A stretch of DNA of 64,000 bases, from positions 2,046,001-2,110,000 of the forward strand of contig LSAX01000001.1 in NCBI GenBank assembly GCA_001557505.1, in the 5' to 3' direction. Source of the DNA: Reticulascus tulasneorum (Eukaryota > Ascomycota > Sordariomycetes > Glomerellales > Reticulascaceae). The notes beneath the pieces were generated by a model. That model was not told the origin of the DNA, did not search any database, and saw nothing but the letters and a program-made list of their open reading frames with translations. The first letter of the stretch is position 1. Every line of letters begins with the position of its first letter. A program made the position numbers and the translations under genes. Shown piece after piece: positions 1 to 12,435 of this stretch.

Positions 1-44
1 ACCTTAATCCATTGCGCCAGAGTTAACTGTTATGTGGTTGCCAG

Positions 45-407
45 GTTGCAAAGCTCTTTGCGGACTCATCTACAATAGCGATCACGTCCTTCATCTCACC
101 ATATCGCGCCGATCGACTGCTTGCGCGAGAGCTGCACATTCAATCGAGCCAAGGCACTGACAACTCTATTCCATTTGTAGAGGTTTTTGTTGATGTACCT
201 CTTGAAGTAGCAGAGCAACGTGATCCCAAGGGCCTATACAAGAAGGCCAGAGCTGGAGAAATCAAGGAATTTACTGGCATTTCTGCGCCGTACGAGGAGC
301 CCCTGGAGCCCGAGGTTCGCGTCAGGACAGACAAATTCAGCGTAGAAGAGTGTGTGACACAAATTGCGGAGTGGCTGTCTAACCAAGGGTTGATTTCGCC
401 AGCATAG
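45..407 (+). CDS. MET14: Adenylyl-sulfate (APS) kinase, C-terminal exon (5' partial)
   Basis: This is the last exon of APS kinase, the cytosolic enzyme that phosphorylates adenylyl sulfate to PAPS in sulfate assimilation. The 120 visible residues contain the family blocks [31 protein letters not shown], here read as [10 protein letters not shown] then [16 protein letters not shown], followed by GISAPYEEP, and end in a TAG at 405-407. The reading frame is closed upstream by a stop at 24-26, and CCAG at 41-44 fits a splice acceptor, so the exon should start at 45. The P-loop half lies outside the window. It is convergent with VMA5, with 154 bp between the stops. The family call is firm; the exact acceptor is inferred. 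Confidence 0.93.
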   Translation, partial: VAKLFADSSTIAITSFISPYRADRLLARELHIQSSQGTDNSIPFVEVFVDVPLEVAEQRDPKGLYKKARAGEIKEFTGISAPYEEPLEPEVRVRTDKFSVEECVTQIAEWLSNQGLISPA

Positions 408-561
408 GCCAGGTGCGCGACTAGAGTCGGGGTCGGAAGCAGCAGCTGTCGATCTAGTTATCCTCCACGGTCGTCCCGTAGCACACTGCTCACTGCTCAC
501 ACAATAGCCGGTGACAATTAGGCAGACATAATATACCAAACCCGGAAACATTGTCATAACT

Positions 562-1986
562 CTAGGGAAACTCAAACTCGTAGTACACGTATGCCGTGTA
601 TTCGTTTCCATCCCCTGCCCCTAGCCCTGCCGCAGCCATTTCGGATGTCAGTGCTGCGTCGTCTTTGGTGACCCGGCCACGCTTATCTCTGCCAAACGCA
701 TTTCCGCCAAGAAAAGAATAGTTCGTGTCCAGGGCACTCTTTACCTTCTTGGATAGCTTTGTGGTCGTCTATTGCCTTGTTAGTACCTGGCGTGATTGGC
801 CATTCTTTGGGAAACAAACCTTGACAAGAACGCTAAGATACTCCAATGGAAGTCCGTAACGGAGAACTGCTTCCACAAAAACCCTCAACGTGAGAACATG
901 CAGCCAGATCATGACGCTCTCACTCCAACCAGTCCGACCCATCCGTAAAGCCTCGCCCCATACCTTTTTTTCCTCCTTGGCCACTCGATCAAGCTCGCGC
1001 TCCTCCTCCTCCTTGCCGCCTTCAACGTACTTGTACTGCCTTGGGGTCCACTTCTGCTCCCGACACTTCTGGAGGAATTCAGCGCTGTATTTCTTGAATG
1101 CCGTGACGGCAAACAAAACAAATTCCTCATCTTGAGCGACTTGGATGGATGATCGAGGCACAACCATGGGAGCCAATGTCTCGTAGCTTCGCAGAAAATC
1201 CTTTTTAGCAATCGCAGGAACAACTATCAGATGGGTCTCGAGGTATTCAGAGTCACTGATCAATAAAGCTGGGTCGACTATGGGGGTAAGGGATTTCGTG
1301 GACAGATTTCCGCTACGCGTGGCTGGAAGTTAGCGAATCCTTTCTTTGGCACGGATAATACCAATTTGACCGCAACACATACGTCTGTCTTCGCTGCAAG
1401 GCCGAGAAGTTTGTCTTGACTGAATTATACTGATTGAATTTGCTCTTCACATCGTTGTCGATGGTCACGAGTTCCTGGCGCCAATTAGCATCGTAAGCAG
1501 CGAATTGGTTCCTTCCAAGTATACCTTTTGCAGTGTATCAACCAGCTCTCCGAGAGGTTTGTCGGCACGGTATCGGACTTTGTTCCACGAGAAGGAGCTC
1601 ACAAACTGATCAGTCGGCTCTGTTCATAAATAAGCCGACATCCGGGCACGAGAGAGTGAGTTCTTTGTAAAGGTAGACGGGGTGGACTGACTGTCATTGA
1701 CCAACTTTTGCTGGCTGATCTTGTCTTCATCACCAACTAGGATAGATCTGAGGGAGTCTGAGACTTTGGCTACAACGGACTCGCAGGCCGAGTCTAGCTT
1801 TGCCAGGTCATCGGCTTGCTGCACTAAGGCATCCAAGGTGCCAATCTTGAAGTCTGGAACACTGAAAAGTAGAGGTGCGCCACTTTCCGAGGGGATGGCG
1901 GAGCTTAGGGATGAGATTGCGTCCTCTTTGTCATTGGAGTCGAAGATGCCGAGAGGCAGAGACAAGAGAATGTATTTGGCAGGCAT
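562..1986 (-). CDS. VMA5: V-type proton ATPase subunit C
   Basis: Subunit C of the peripheral V1/Vo stalk of the vacuolar proton pump, which links the two sectors and releases during reversible disassembly. Five exons on the minus strand: 1986-1692, 1619-1525, 1474-1383, 1312-820 and 768-562. The introns are 50-72 nt and every phase agrees. The product is 393 aa, close to the usual length (about 390). Family blocks run in order: MPAKYILLSLP at the start, SFSWNKVRYRADKPL, IDNDVKSKFNQYN, then LTPIVDP, ETLAPMVVPRSS, WTPRQYKYVEGG, LRYGLPLEY and the C-terminal YVYYEFEFP. The start at 1986 gives the family N-terminus with an AAC-ATG context; an in-frame ATG at 2028 would add 14 residues that do not fit the family. 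The first intron has a less common GTCAGT donor. Confidence 0.95.
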
Positions 1987-3204
1987 GTTGTCGACATCAA
2001 TGAACGCCCATCTGCGCCTATCAGTCAAATTTCTAAAGCCTTTTTGGCCAGGTCGAGAGGGAAGCCTGAGCTATGTGAGGGTGGTAGGTTGAGTGGTGGT
2101 CGAGCTGGGTGGAGTGTATGTGTAAAGTGGGCTTCGAGCACGGGTAAGAGGGGCAGCACTCCGCTTGACGGGAAGATGTATTTGTTTGGAGCTACTTCGT
2201 GAAAGGATGCACTTGGCCAAGGTGGGTGGACTTGGTTTAGGAAATATAAGACAAAAAATGAAAGATTGGGTAAGCACAGGTCCTCTATCAACAGATAGAG
2301 TACCAAAAAAGCAGGAAATCGACCGATGGAGGCAACTGGAAAGAACATAATTACCTGCTTAAGTAGCTATTATACCTACCTATTCGCACCACGTGCAGAT
2401 TACTACATACCTAGGAGGCACTACATAGCTCCAAAACCAGACGCATGGTAATTATGTACCTAAGTTGGATTGCCATAAGAATGGTGGGGTCCACGACTGT
2501 GGTATTCCCCTGAGTAGATAACAGAGTAAGGCAGCGACGCTGAGAACAAAGCAATGGCTTGTGCCTACCGATACTAATTAGGCAGGATGTGTATGCACAC
2601 TCCATTGAATTGCGCCTAATGACTACGCTCGGTAAGTGAGGTGCAGAATTACTTGTCGGTTAACATGCAGGATCGAAGCAATCGTGAAGTTCGGGTGGTG
2701 GGGACTTACCGAGCTGGCACTTGATTACAGTGCAGCACGCGTAGGAGAAACGACCCCGCGATGGCTGGTGAAGAGTCCTTTAGCGCCTGCACCAGCTGCT
2801 GATGGCCCAACAGCTATTATCTTGATTCTTTACCTACATATGTGCATACGAACAGCGTAATCTACCACACACATTTGGTCTAACCGTCAACGCCTCGCTT
2901 CCCCATCACACCTCTCTTTATGTGTGGCAGATTCTCTCTCACCCGCACTGTCCAAAAGTCTGAAGCGATGCTGCTTGCGGGGGTTGTAGTCGCCGAATTC
3001 CGAACGCTGCTTTGTCCGAACTGCGTTGTCTCGTTCGCCCACTGTAAGAATCACGCGATCTGTCCGTGATGTCTTTCCGGGGGGTTTAGCTGGAACCGAT
3101 TGTCTTCACCACCTTGATCCCACAAGGACTCGGGGCAGCCTGCGGTCGCCTGTGCTTGGGGATGAAGACAGCCACTTCAAAAATATGAGATCTTCTCACA
3201 GAAA
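1987..3204. other. Intergenic, divergent promoter region of VMA5 and the AT-hook gene
   Basis: About 1.2 kb between two divergently transcribed genes. Only short, unconserved open frames occur. The first 300 bases are probably the VMA5 leader and core promoter. I see no RNA gene or repeat. Confidence 0.6.
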
Positions 3205-6045
3205 ATGGCGTCAACTACAGGTTGTCTTCCATGAATATCGGTACAGAAACAGTAGCTGACGTTCGCCGCTCAAGTTTCACCTACGCCCATCGAAGACACC
3301 ACGGCTCTAACCGGTGCACATTCAAATGCAGTTGCCGAACCATCGGTGGTGCCGATAGATCATGTAGGGCAACTGGGTGAGCTGGATCCCTTGTCGGAAG
3401 CCATTGCAGCCTTGGGAGATTGCTAACTTTGGTGTTTGTCCGTCATAGGCGAAGACTCTGGGTTTGGAGTGCTGCACCCTGTAGTGCAGTCGCTTTACGA
3501 TCCGAGGCAAGGCCTTTATAAAGATGGTCGGGTTAGGAACCCTGTTCCGAGTAAGCTGAAGGGCAAGACGGATGCAAGGAAGGGCAACTTCGGAGTGATG
3601 CATATGGATCTCATTCCCAAAGGGGAGCTGCTGGAACGTGATGCAGCCGCTAAGCGTACGAGCGAGAATACTGAACTGGCCGCGAAACTGGCACAAAAAG
3701 ATGGTTATGTCCCCCTTAAAAGGGTCAAGAACGTTCATCAACCGGGAGACTTGACTACCCCGAATCCTGCAGCGGCGGCCGCTGTTGCTCCTGTTCCGCC
3801 GCCAACTTCTTCGTCAAGCCGAAAGAAGCCCCCTACGCCCTCCGAAACCAAGTCCGAACAGGCGAGACTTTTGACCTTGTTGCGAAGCTTACATCCAGTC
3901 CTGGTAGTTGACCAGATATGCAAGGCTTTGGCTTTTTTTGGGGGAATTCCTGGGGCGCCCCCCCCTGCTGATGGAAGCTTTCCCGAAAGTGCAGAGGCAA
4001 ATGGACCCGGATCAGTATTTATAAATTTTATGGCCGAAATATTCCCTAAACTTGGTCACGGATTGGGCGAATTCATGCCGCATGCCGTACAAGAGACCAC
4101 GGAGCAGGCACAACGGCGGGGAAGGCCGAGAGGCAGCAAAGGCACAAGGACAAGAAAGGAAAAAGAACATACAACGCGATCCTTGGCTGCGACTCGAAAT
4201 AGAAAGTTGAGCAAGTCTAACTCTCCTGGAGGTAGTGCACAGACCACTGTGGAAGATAGCTGGGTCGATGTTGATGATACAGCGCCTGATATTGAAAGCG
4301 GGGAGGGTGTCCAGCGTGCTAAAAGCGATATGCCCACGACTGTTGGTGTTCCTGGTCCTGGAGATGAAGCTGCCTCGTTGAGCTCGACTGGCGTGAAAGA
4401 GGCAAATATGGCATCAACCGGCCCTGGAGCAGTGCCAGCTATGAGGCGGCGGGGTCGTCCGAAAGGCTCGAAGAATCGTCCAAAGGGGTTGCCCGATCAC
4501 CAAGATGAGGAGAGAGCAACGGATGGGCCGACTGTTGACATTGAGAGAGGACGCATCATCACTGATGCGCCACAACCCAAAAAACGGCGACCTGGCCCTG
4601 GGAGGCCGAAAGGTTCCAAGAATCGTCCAAAAGACCCTGCCCCTTCGTCGTCCAGGCAGTTTCACCAGCAGGGTACTGCGGGCTCGGAGAACCTGTCTGT
4701 AGTTGTCTCCGAACCATCAGCCCATGGCGTTCCACCCACAGTGATTGTTAAAGAGGGTATGCCGCAAACCAGATATCCGGTTATACCTTTGCCGCAGTTG
4801 TTAGCATCAGCGCACTATCTACATCCACAATCAGTTACGGCTACACCTTTGAACGACACGAACACAACAGTTACAAAGTCCAAAACCGGGCTTCCTTCTG
4901 TGAAAGGTGGTGCTTTGGGTACAGGAGGAGGAGATACAGCAGCTGCAGTCCTTGACGTCGGAGAACCACACCGTTCTCATATAGCCAAAAAAGCTCGCAA
5001 GTTAGAACAGAGCCACTCTCTGGACGACAGGGTTACAGATGCTGTCACGGCGCCGCCTTCGAAACGACAGAAAACCTCAAAGGAGTCGCGGCACCCAGCA
5101 AACACCTCTGGCCAAGCCGTATCTTTAAACATCGACGAAGATGACGCTTTATACGTGCTAGGAGCTTCGAGACAAGCGCCTCGGCCGTCCTTCTCGAGTC
5201 AATACAAGATGCCTAACAAGAACGTTGGCGAAACGCATCAGGCGAATAATCGAGATCAGAGTAACAACACGGCTGGCCGTTCACATGCGCGCCAGCAACC
5301 ATCTCCACAGCACACAGGCACACGATTGCAGCAGTCTTTCACTCATGGGACGACCGCTGGAGCATCATATGATTCCGGTCCCAAATCCCCGGCGCAGAGC
5401 ACCTACTCCGCGCAGGCAAGGAGACCACCACAAGGCTTCTATACCCAATCTCATTCCTTGCAAGCTCACCCAACCCAACATGACCAAATACAACCGATAA
5501 CGGCGCAACACCAAAAGCAATATCATCCACACTCTACCTCCGCGCAATTAGGGACGACGATTGATCCTATTTCTAGCCACTTCAAGACTTCAACCAAAAA
5601 TCTTGGATCTGCAGACGAGAGTTATCACAGGCGGATGACGCCAACTTCCCAGCCATCATTCAGCGCTGGGGTTACCTCATCAATGAAACCGGCGGAAACC
5701 AACTTTGGCCAAGGTACGCCGCGCACTGCTCAACACCACACACTTGGGTTTCCTGCTCGCCCAACGTCTCGCACCTCGACGTCAAATATTCAGTCATTCC
5801 ACGGGTACACTGACGCGAACTACCTTGACATGGCAAGCTTAGGTTCAACCTCAAATCAGGCTGGCCTCGGCATCAAGACGCCGTCCTACAATATGGCCAA
5901 CAGAAGCGCCGAGAGGGATTCTGCAACAGCAGCAGCCTCACCTTTTAGGTCTTCATCCGCGATGGACCACTCTGGCTTTGACACCAGTATAGCCGAACCC
6001 GCCGCCCTGCAGGACCGGATATTCCATACTTTGGGCCATCGTTAG
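3205..6045 (+). CDS. AT-hook nuclear protein of unknown function
   Basis: Predicted 904-aa protein in three exons: 3205-3220, 3275-3376 and 3449-6045. The start is not obvious because the long frame is closed just upstream by an intron ending TCATAG with a GCTAAC branch site at 3422-3427. An upstream intron (donor GTTGTC, acceptor CAAG) leads to ATG 3205, and all phases fit. Three AT-hooks are visible: RRGRPRGSK near residue 262, RRGRPKGSKN near 372 and PGRPKGSKN near 423. They are the standard minor-groove DNA-binding element. An N-terminal block with GVMHMDLIPKG and RVKNVHQPGDL looks conserved among fungal AT-hook proteins. The C-terminal half is low-complexity, rich in Gln, Ser and His. 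It is likely a chromatin-associated protein; the specific role is not known. Exon 1 is the least certain part. Confidence 0.8.
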
Positions 6046-6375
6046 AAGTTAAAGGAGCGTGGAGATGTAGTGTTGTCAATTTTTGGCATAAGTTTGGATT
6101 GGTAGATTAGATGATTTGATTCATCATTTTTGCCACAGAGTTGAAGTGACGGACATCAAAAGGCGACCACGGTTTGAAAATCTTGAGATGTTGATGCTTT
6201 GAAATAAGAACCCCGAAACCTGGAATACTACCAGGGGGTTTGTGAAATACAAGGAAGCTATAAATAAGATGTTCGGTATCTATCCGCAAGCTGCTTCTCC
6301 ATGCTAACCCAAATCAATTGCCATGGCTCCTCGTCCTACGTGCCTTTCTCCATAACGCCGGTAAATGCTGTATAA
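6046..6375. other. Convergent intergenic (3' regions)
   Basis: About 330 bases between two converging genes, AT-rich in its first half, presumably holding both 3' UTRs and polyadenylation signals. No gene seen. Confidence 0.6.
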
Positions 6376-8075
6376 TTACTCATCTGGAACGCCTTCAAGA
6401 GGATCCTCCTCTATAGCGTCGAGTGGAGGTCGAATAGACTCGGGAGTGTTGCGCCCATACCACCATTCATCTTCTTCGTCAATGCCATCATCGCGAATCA
6501 AATCCAACATGACGTGGGCATTCCGTTTGATGTCTTGGGTTCGTTCGACGATATTTCGGTCCAATATTAAAGCCTCGGCAGTAGTAAGCCAGATCTGCTG
6601 GAGACTCGGTAAGTCCGGGAGTATATGGCGTATATGTTCGCGACCAAGGGGAGCCATGGGCATTCCCGCCGAGAGGCTCGTGCTAAACACCAAGCCCGTA
6701 TCGTAGTTACTGTCTTGTGAATCCCTGCTGGCCCTAGTGCCGTCTTGCGAAGCCGCTTTCGGGGAGTCCTTGACGGTCAGGGATGACTTCTTCCGTCCCA
6801 AACCCATGAGACCTCTTCGTGGTTTCGAGGGGACAACTTCTACAGGATCCCTGATCATGGATGCATACCAGGTGTCAATTGCACCCCTTCGGCTGTTGTA
6901 TCCTTTGATCTCCCAAAATCTTTCAACCTGCCTGAGCCCTCCAAGGCACAGTATAGCAACATGTACCTCATCCGGGGGCTTCTCCCTCAAGTAACCTCGC
7001 AAAGAGCGCTCGACTCTCCCGGCATAGGATGGAGGGCGTAGCCGGCGGCAGAATGAAGACACCACTAGGGGGAATACTTGATGCACTCGTAAGAGTGTTT
7101 GGTCATCGTACATGGTCATGATCTGGACTTCTATCGGATTCAAAGTGTAAGGCTCGTGCATGAGCCCGTGGCCATCATGGTCTAAGATGTGCTGAAGGTG
7201 GAGTTTCCGGTACATCTCGAAGAAGTGGAAAACCGTGAATAATAAAGGAATAAGACGGCGGCGCATTCGTTCGTGTTGTGGAGCGAACTCTTGTCGTTGA
7301 GTTTCCGTAGTCCTCAAAAATATTTCCTTCGTTATCCATTCGCACATCAAAAATGATAACTTGGCCGCAACATGCAGCCGGTGCCACAGACCGCATAGAT
7401 GATGGAAATTGATTGCCGCGATATTGGCAGCAGGGTACAGTCGAAGGGCGTAGGCAGGAATGTGGTGGTCGAGATGGTAGCGAACGATGGGTGCCTCGTT
7501 GAGGCTGATGAGCGTGTGCCAGGATTTGGATACACGTCGGAGGTTTAAAATGTCGGTTAAAGGTAAAGAGGATATGATTTGAATTTGAAGCTCGTTAGGC
7601 AGGGACAGGAATAATTGATCAAATGGAAGACTGGGTCAGAGTTAGAAATCTTTGGTTCAACAATTGCGCAATGGGCATGTATTTGTGGACGAAGTGACAC
7701 AGCGACAGGAGAAGTATCATACCATTTGGGCCTTGTAGAGTCGGTACTGAGTATCCTGTGCTGGGCTTGTTGTTCTGGAGGAAAGGGTTGTTGCTTTGAA
7801 TGGTGGAGAATGGATACTTTGGATCGGAGGCTAAATAATCGACTTTTCTCAGGGCGTTTTTGTTCGGCTGGACGAAGGACGTCAACGTCGTTTTCTGCAG
7901 CTCTGGATGTTCTCAGAGGGAGAATGAATGTGGATTGCGAGGGAAGTGTGGCTGGTGGCACAGGTGGTTGGCGGTCGACAACCTGGGCATCCTGGCTTTG
8001 CGGCGACTCGCTGAGCTGGTTCAGTTTACTGAAGTAGCGCTCGGAAGCGAACTCAGTGATGTGTGGAGGATCCAT
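6376..8075 (-). CDS. F-box domain protein
   Basis: Predicted 535-aa protein in two exons, 8075-7723 and 7630-6376, joined across a 92-nt intron (donor GTATGA, acceptor CCCAG) with matching phase. The F-box spans about residues 122-165: LSLPNELQIQIISSLPLTD followed by ILNLRRVSKSWHTLI, the usual Skp1-binding fold of SCF ubiquitin ligases. The rest is helical and has no recognisable substrate-binding repeat, with a basic, Ser-rich linker around PSKPRRGLMGLGRKKSS and an acidic C-terminus. The start MDPPHITEF at 8075 is preferred over an ATG 22 codons upstream, because nothing upstream looks conserved. The substrate is unknown. The gene is divergent from the 12.4-kb gene across a very long empty interval. 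Confidence 0.82.
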
Positions 8076-11000
8076 GCTGACGCTGTTGTAAAGGACAACC
8101 GCGCAGCCAAACGGGAGACGAGGCCAGACTTGACGAGCCAAGCATAAGTTCGTCGATGGTCTCTACGGCGTACGGCGTATATCGAGTATGTGAGCAGCAG
8201 TGTCGATGACGCCGGACAGTCGCTGTCTAAACATGGTTGTACATTGAGACCAAGGAGATAGCTGGCGCGAAATAGAAATAATGACCTGGCGGGTTGAACC
8301 AGCGCCGGCAGGTGCGGGTTATATCTCCAGTCAGAAGGGCTTGTATACCTCAAGGACGCGAGGACGAAGCGAGTGAATGGTCGCAAGAAGTACGAGGGGA
8401 TCGTCTTCGGAGAAGGGGGGCTGCGTTAATTACTATTTCCTCTTTTGGGTCGTTTCGGTCGATTAATGGAAAGAGACTATCCAAAGCAGACTGTGGCGAC
8501 CAGCAAGAAATTCGAACAGCGGGTCGTGGTGAACCAGACGGTCGCCGTCGACGAACAAGTGGCAGGGTCGTTTCGCTTGAGGTCGGAGGAAGAGTGAGTA
8601 GAATAATAGGACAAGAATGGCGATCTCTCTGATAATTCTAGATGGATGGTGTGATGAGCCAACGAAGGAAATCGTTTGGGATGGGCCGACGAGGTGAACT
8701 TTGGGACCAACGATTCCAATTACGGACCGGGAGAAGTAGGTTACGAGGCTCCTTGAGGAGTAAAAGAGTGAGCGACGGGAGGGAGAAAGCTGCGGAGGGC
8801 CAATGGTGTGGAGTCCGCGAGTGTGAGTGAGCGTCTGGCGTGTGTGGATGGATGTAGATGTGGATGTTGAGCGAGGATGAATGAAGATTGACGAGGAATA
8901 GATGGTAAAGAGGGTGACCCGATGAGTGCGCGAGAGCGAGAAACCAGCAGTTGAGAGGGATTGACGGCTGGCTGGATCTGGTTCGTGGACCACGGCGGTT
9001 TGGCCGGCGTAATAGTGGAGAGGGTCAAAGTGCGAGGGCCACCGTCCAGGAGCCACGTCCCGGGCTTGGGCGCTGCCAGTGGAAGGGAGGGCAGGGAGGG
9101 AGAGACGAAGGAGGGTCCTCTCTCAGTCACCTCTGATTCTCAAGGCGGTCCTACCTACTACGTACAGTGTTAGCCGGGCTATTCAGACCGTACAGCGGGC
9201 CGGTAGTGGAAAATAACCTAGATAGGTAGGTACCAGGTGAGAGTGGCACATGAGTAAGGGCTGGGAGGTCCATCGATAGCTCGGATTACGCCCCCATGGC
9301 GTCCAGCGTGATAAGGCGCCGAAAGAAGCACCGCTCCAGGTGATGGGCGAGTCATTCGCGGGCCTATTCTAGCCTGCACCGAATATACCTACTACTCCTA
9401 CCTACCTAACCTACCTATGCTATGGTACCTTTTTCATAGGTAGGTCGCGCCCTCAACGAACAGCGAGCAGTAACACAACAACCAAGTATGATAATGACCA
9501 TCTGTGTACGATGACATGGGGAGGGAAACAGCGACGCGAAACCAGTCTCCTGCACAGTGCTGGAAGCTGTCTTCCGCTGGGAAATAAAGGGACCGGAAAC
9601 AAACACCACCCATCCCCCCCTCCCCGGCTTTCACGTACAGTGTTGGCGCGACTGTGCCTGAGGTATTTCGCAACAGTCAGTCTTGGCCTCTCTACAGCCA
9701 ATTCTCAGTTTCGAACTTTGATCGCGGCAATGTTAACGACTCTTAGCTTCTTCCCCCTTCGACTTGTTGCGCCTCTGTCGCCTTGTCCTTTCCGACTACA
9801 AAGAGTTTACGATTCTGGTCAAGGTTCGCCTGCTCTCCAACACGTTCTACACCCTACCAAGATACCTGGCCGTGAGCACACTCAAGACTAGGTACTTATG
9901 TACGTACACCCGCCAGCTGGTGTTGGGGTTTCGTACCCTCTTCTCCCGCTGGTATCTGCCATTGCTCCGTTGAGAACCCAGATCTCCTTTCGTCATCTGA
10001 ATCTTCTGAGTTTCCCTCAAGGATCAGTCCAATATCGCTTCGCTACTATGGATGGATGCTGGCCTTCCCGACAGCTCGTCGAAGACAAGAGCAGCAGCAG
10101 GACTGTCTGCGTCTTACTGACTTAGTTGTGATTTCTTGCTTACTTGCAGCAACCAAGCCGAAGTTGATCATCTGTTCTTGCAATCCCATGCCATCCATGA
10201 GATGCTTGCCATCTATCGTAGCCCGCCCGACCTAGCTAGCACTCAAGCCGAAGCCCTGCTCCATGAAGTGCCAATTAGTTTCTTAGTTCGTATACAGCTA
10301 CTACTGCTTGGTCCGGTCAGCACCTCCTTGTTGGCAGCTGGCAAAACTGTGAGAAGGGTAGTGCTGGGGATTTAATTGGGATCATCACGCCGAAAGTGTT
10401 GCTTAGATCATCTACTGACCCTGAGTACTACGTACTAGGTAATTAGTAGCACGTAGCTACAGTGCTACTTCTGTACACTGCTTATCGTAACCGTTGTTGA
10501 TATGTATGTATTTATTTACAGTATGCTTCGTCGGGTTTCCCATATAAAATGAGCGTTTGGAGTTCTGGGTCTGGGATCAGCCTCGGTGAGCACTACGCGA
10601 ATATGTGGTATTAAGTACACGTCCGATCCCTCATGAGAACCCGATGATTGATGTCAGGCATGTCAATCTCCACTACGCCTTCCCGTCGGCTCACTGCGTA
10701 CTATCTTATACTCTTTGCGCTGGGTTCTATTGTCTATCCATGGCTGCAGTGCCTGCTGAGCCCTTTCAGTGTCACTCTTTCGACATTTTAGCCGGGCTGG
10801 AGGTTGGTCGTTGCGCTCCGGCACCGACAAGCTCTGGTAATACGGATGCCATCGTGCTAATTGCACCAATGATTCATGGGCTACTTCGAGAACTGCATCT
10901 AATCTTTGGTTTCTGCTTCTTTGCGCTGGGTGTCTCGTGGGCTTACATATAGTAGGAATGAGCTCTCTCTGTGAACAAGCCATTGCCATTCCATGGAGGA

Positions 11001-12435
11001 AGCCACTAGAATCTGCCCAACAAGCGCCATATTGGCTTGATCATATCTCGTAGACAAGAGACGTAGTTGGGATATTGGTCGGAATGGTTTCGGGGAGGGG
11101 TCTCCTCTGTGTTTTTTAGTGGGTTAGGCACGTGGGTACGTCCGCATAAAAGCTCTTTTATTTTGTTGTATCTTTTTATTATGATTGTGATCAAAGGCAA
11201 AATTAGCCGACGATAGATATGCCGAAGAACAAACAACACAAGTAGATACAGGAAGGAAAATAGTGGCGCTGGATACAATGTATCGTCCCGCCGTACCCTT
11301 TCATGCGTAGAGTAGAACCTATGTGACAGCGTGTGTATCTAGGTAGGCATGGAAAGCAGGCATGAATGCTGTTCATTATTTCTTTTGCCGTCGGGGGACA
11401 AATGAGTGTGATGTATTATGCCGACCAGTGGAAAAGGCCGGCGCTTCTCCGGTCATTTTGGCCGCTCCCAAATATTCCCCTTTTTTCTTTTGGTGGGTAC
11501 ATGCCTGGACTTTGCTATGTGTCCCTATCGCCACTACTCACATGCATTGGACCACACAACTTTTACTTTTGGGAGTAGCACCATGTCCATGCAGCACATA
11601 CACAGTGCGGTATCAGCTCGGCCGAGATTCTAAATTTGTACTCCTTAATCCTTTGGTGTATTTCACGCAGTTACCACCGAATGCGAACATTCACGACCAG
11701 GGGGAGGATAAGGAACGATGAGGGACGGGGTATCGAAGAGGGGTGGGGGGTGTGATCTTTAAAGGCGTCACCGAAAATAAACCCAAGAAAAACCACCCAA
11801 AGCGTATCGCACCCTCACCCCCCCAAAACACCCCCTAGTCATCAGCCGTCCCTCTCTTATGGTCGGCTTATCCATCTCGACTGGACAGAACCATAATTCA
11901 GGTAGCTCCCGTTTATTTTAGTACGTATCGGTTTTATACCCCGTACCTCTACCCCATGGTATCCCCTCTACTACGTATATTTCTTTGACGGCACGCATGG
12001 CAGACACTCGCGCCACAGCTTCTTTGCCCTGAGGCCACCTCCTTGGCGAATGCTGACTGGCCTTTTCGCCTCCTCTCTTGCGTGCTCGCCGTCCCTCTCC
12101 TTCCACATTCCCACCAGGGCCATCACATGGATATCCAGATGACAGTTATCTGATTAACAGTTTGTGCTTGTCTGTCACTCGTCCCACTTGCCGGTCGCCA
12201 GTGCGTCTGCACCCATCATCCGCCTTGTCCGTAACCCTCCCCCCCCCGCTTCCCCCCCGATACTTCGGTCGTGAGCGGGACAACAACCAACGTCTCTTGA
12301 CGGACACTGTCTCCGACTGCGACTGCAAATCCAGAACCGACGCCGGACATGCGCATATAGGTGCCATCTCCGTGGTCCCCGTCGTCCTTCCCCGCCCCCG
12401 CTTTCTCTGCAAACCTGTGTACACGGAGTACATAG
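8076..12435. other. 4.4-kb gene-free interval
   Basis: This is a very long divergent interval for a window this compact. Open frames occur on both strands, but none shows a recognisable domain or conserved-looking sequence. It contains TACCTA/GGTACC-rich patches (about 9200-9440 and 10420-10470), a G-rich then C-rich pair around 11720-11835, and pyrimidine-rich DNA just before the next gene. It may hold long leaders or noncoding transcripts; nothing in the sequence proves that. Confidence 0.55.

Noticed and set aside
3436..3448. Start of the AT-hook protein at the beginning of the long open frame
   Set aside because: The codon there is TTG, and the bases TCATAG with a GCTAAC upstream mark the end of an intron.
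10605..10952. A 115-codon plus-strand frame with hydrophobic parts
   Set aside because: No domain, weak start context and no sign of conservation. Treated as a chance frame in the 4.4-kb interval.
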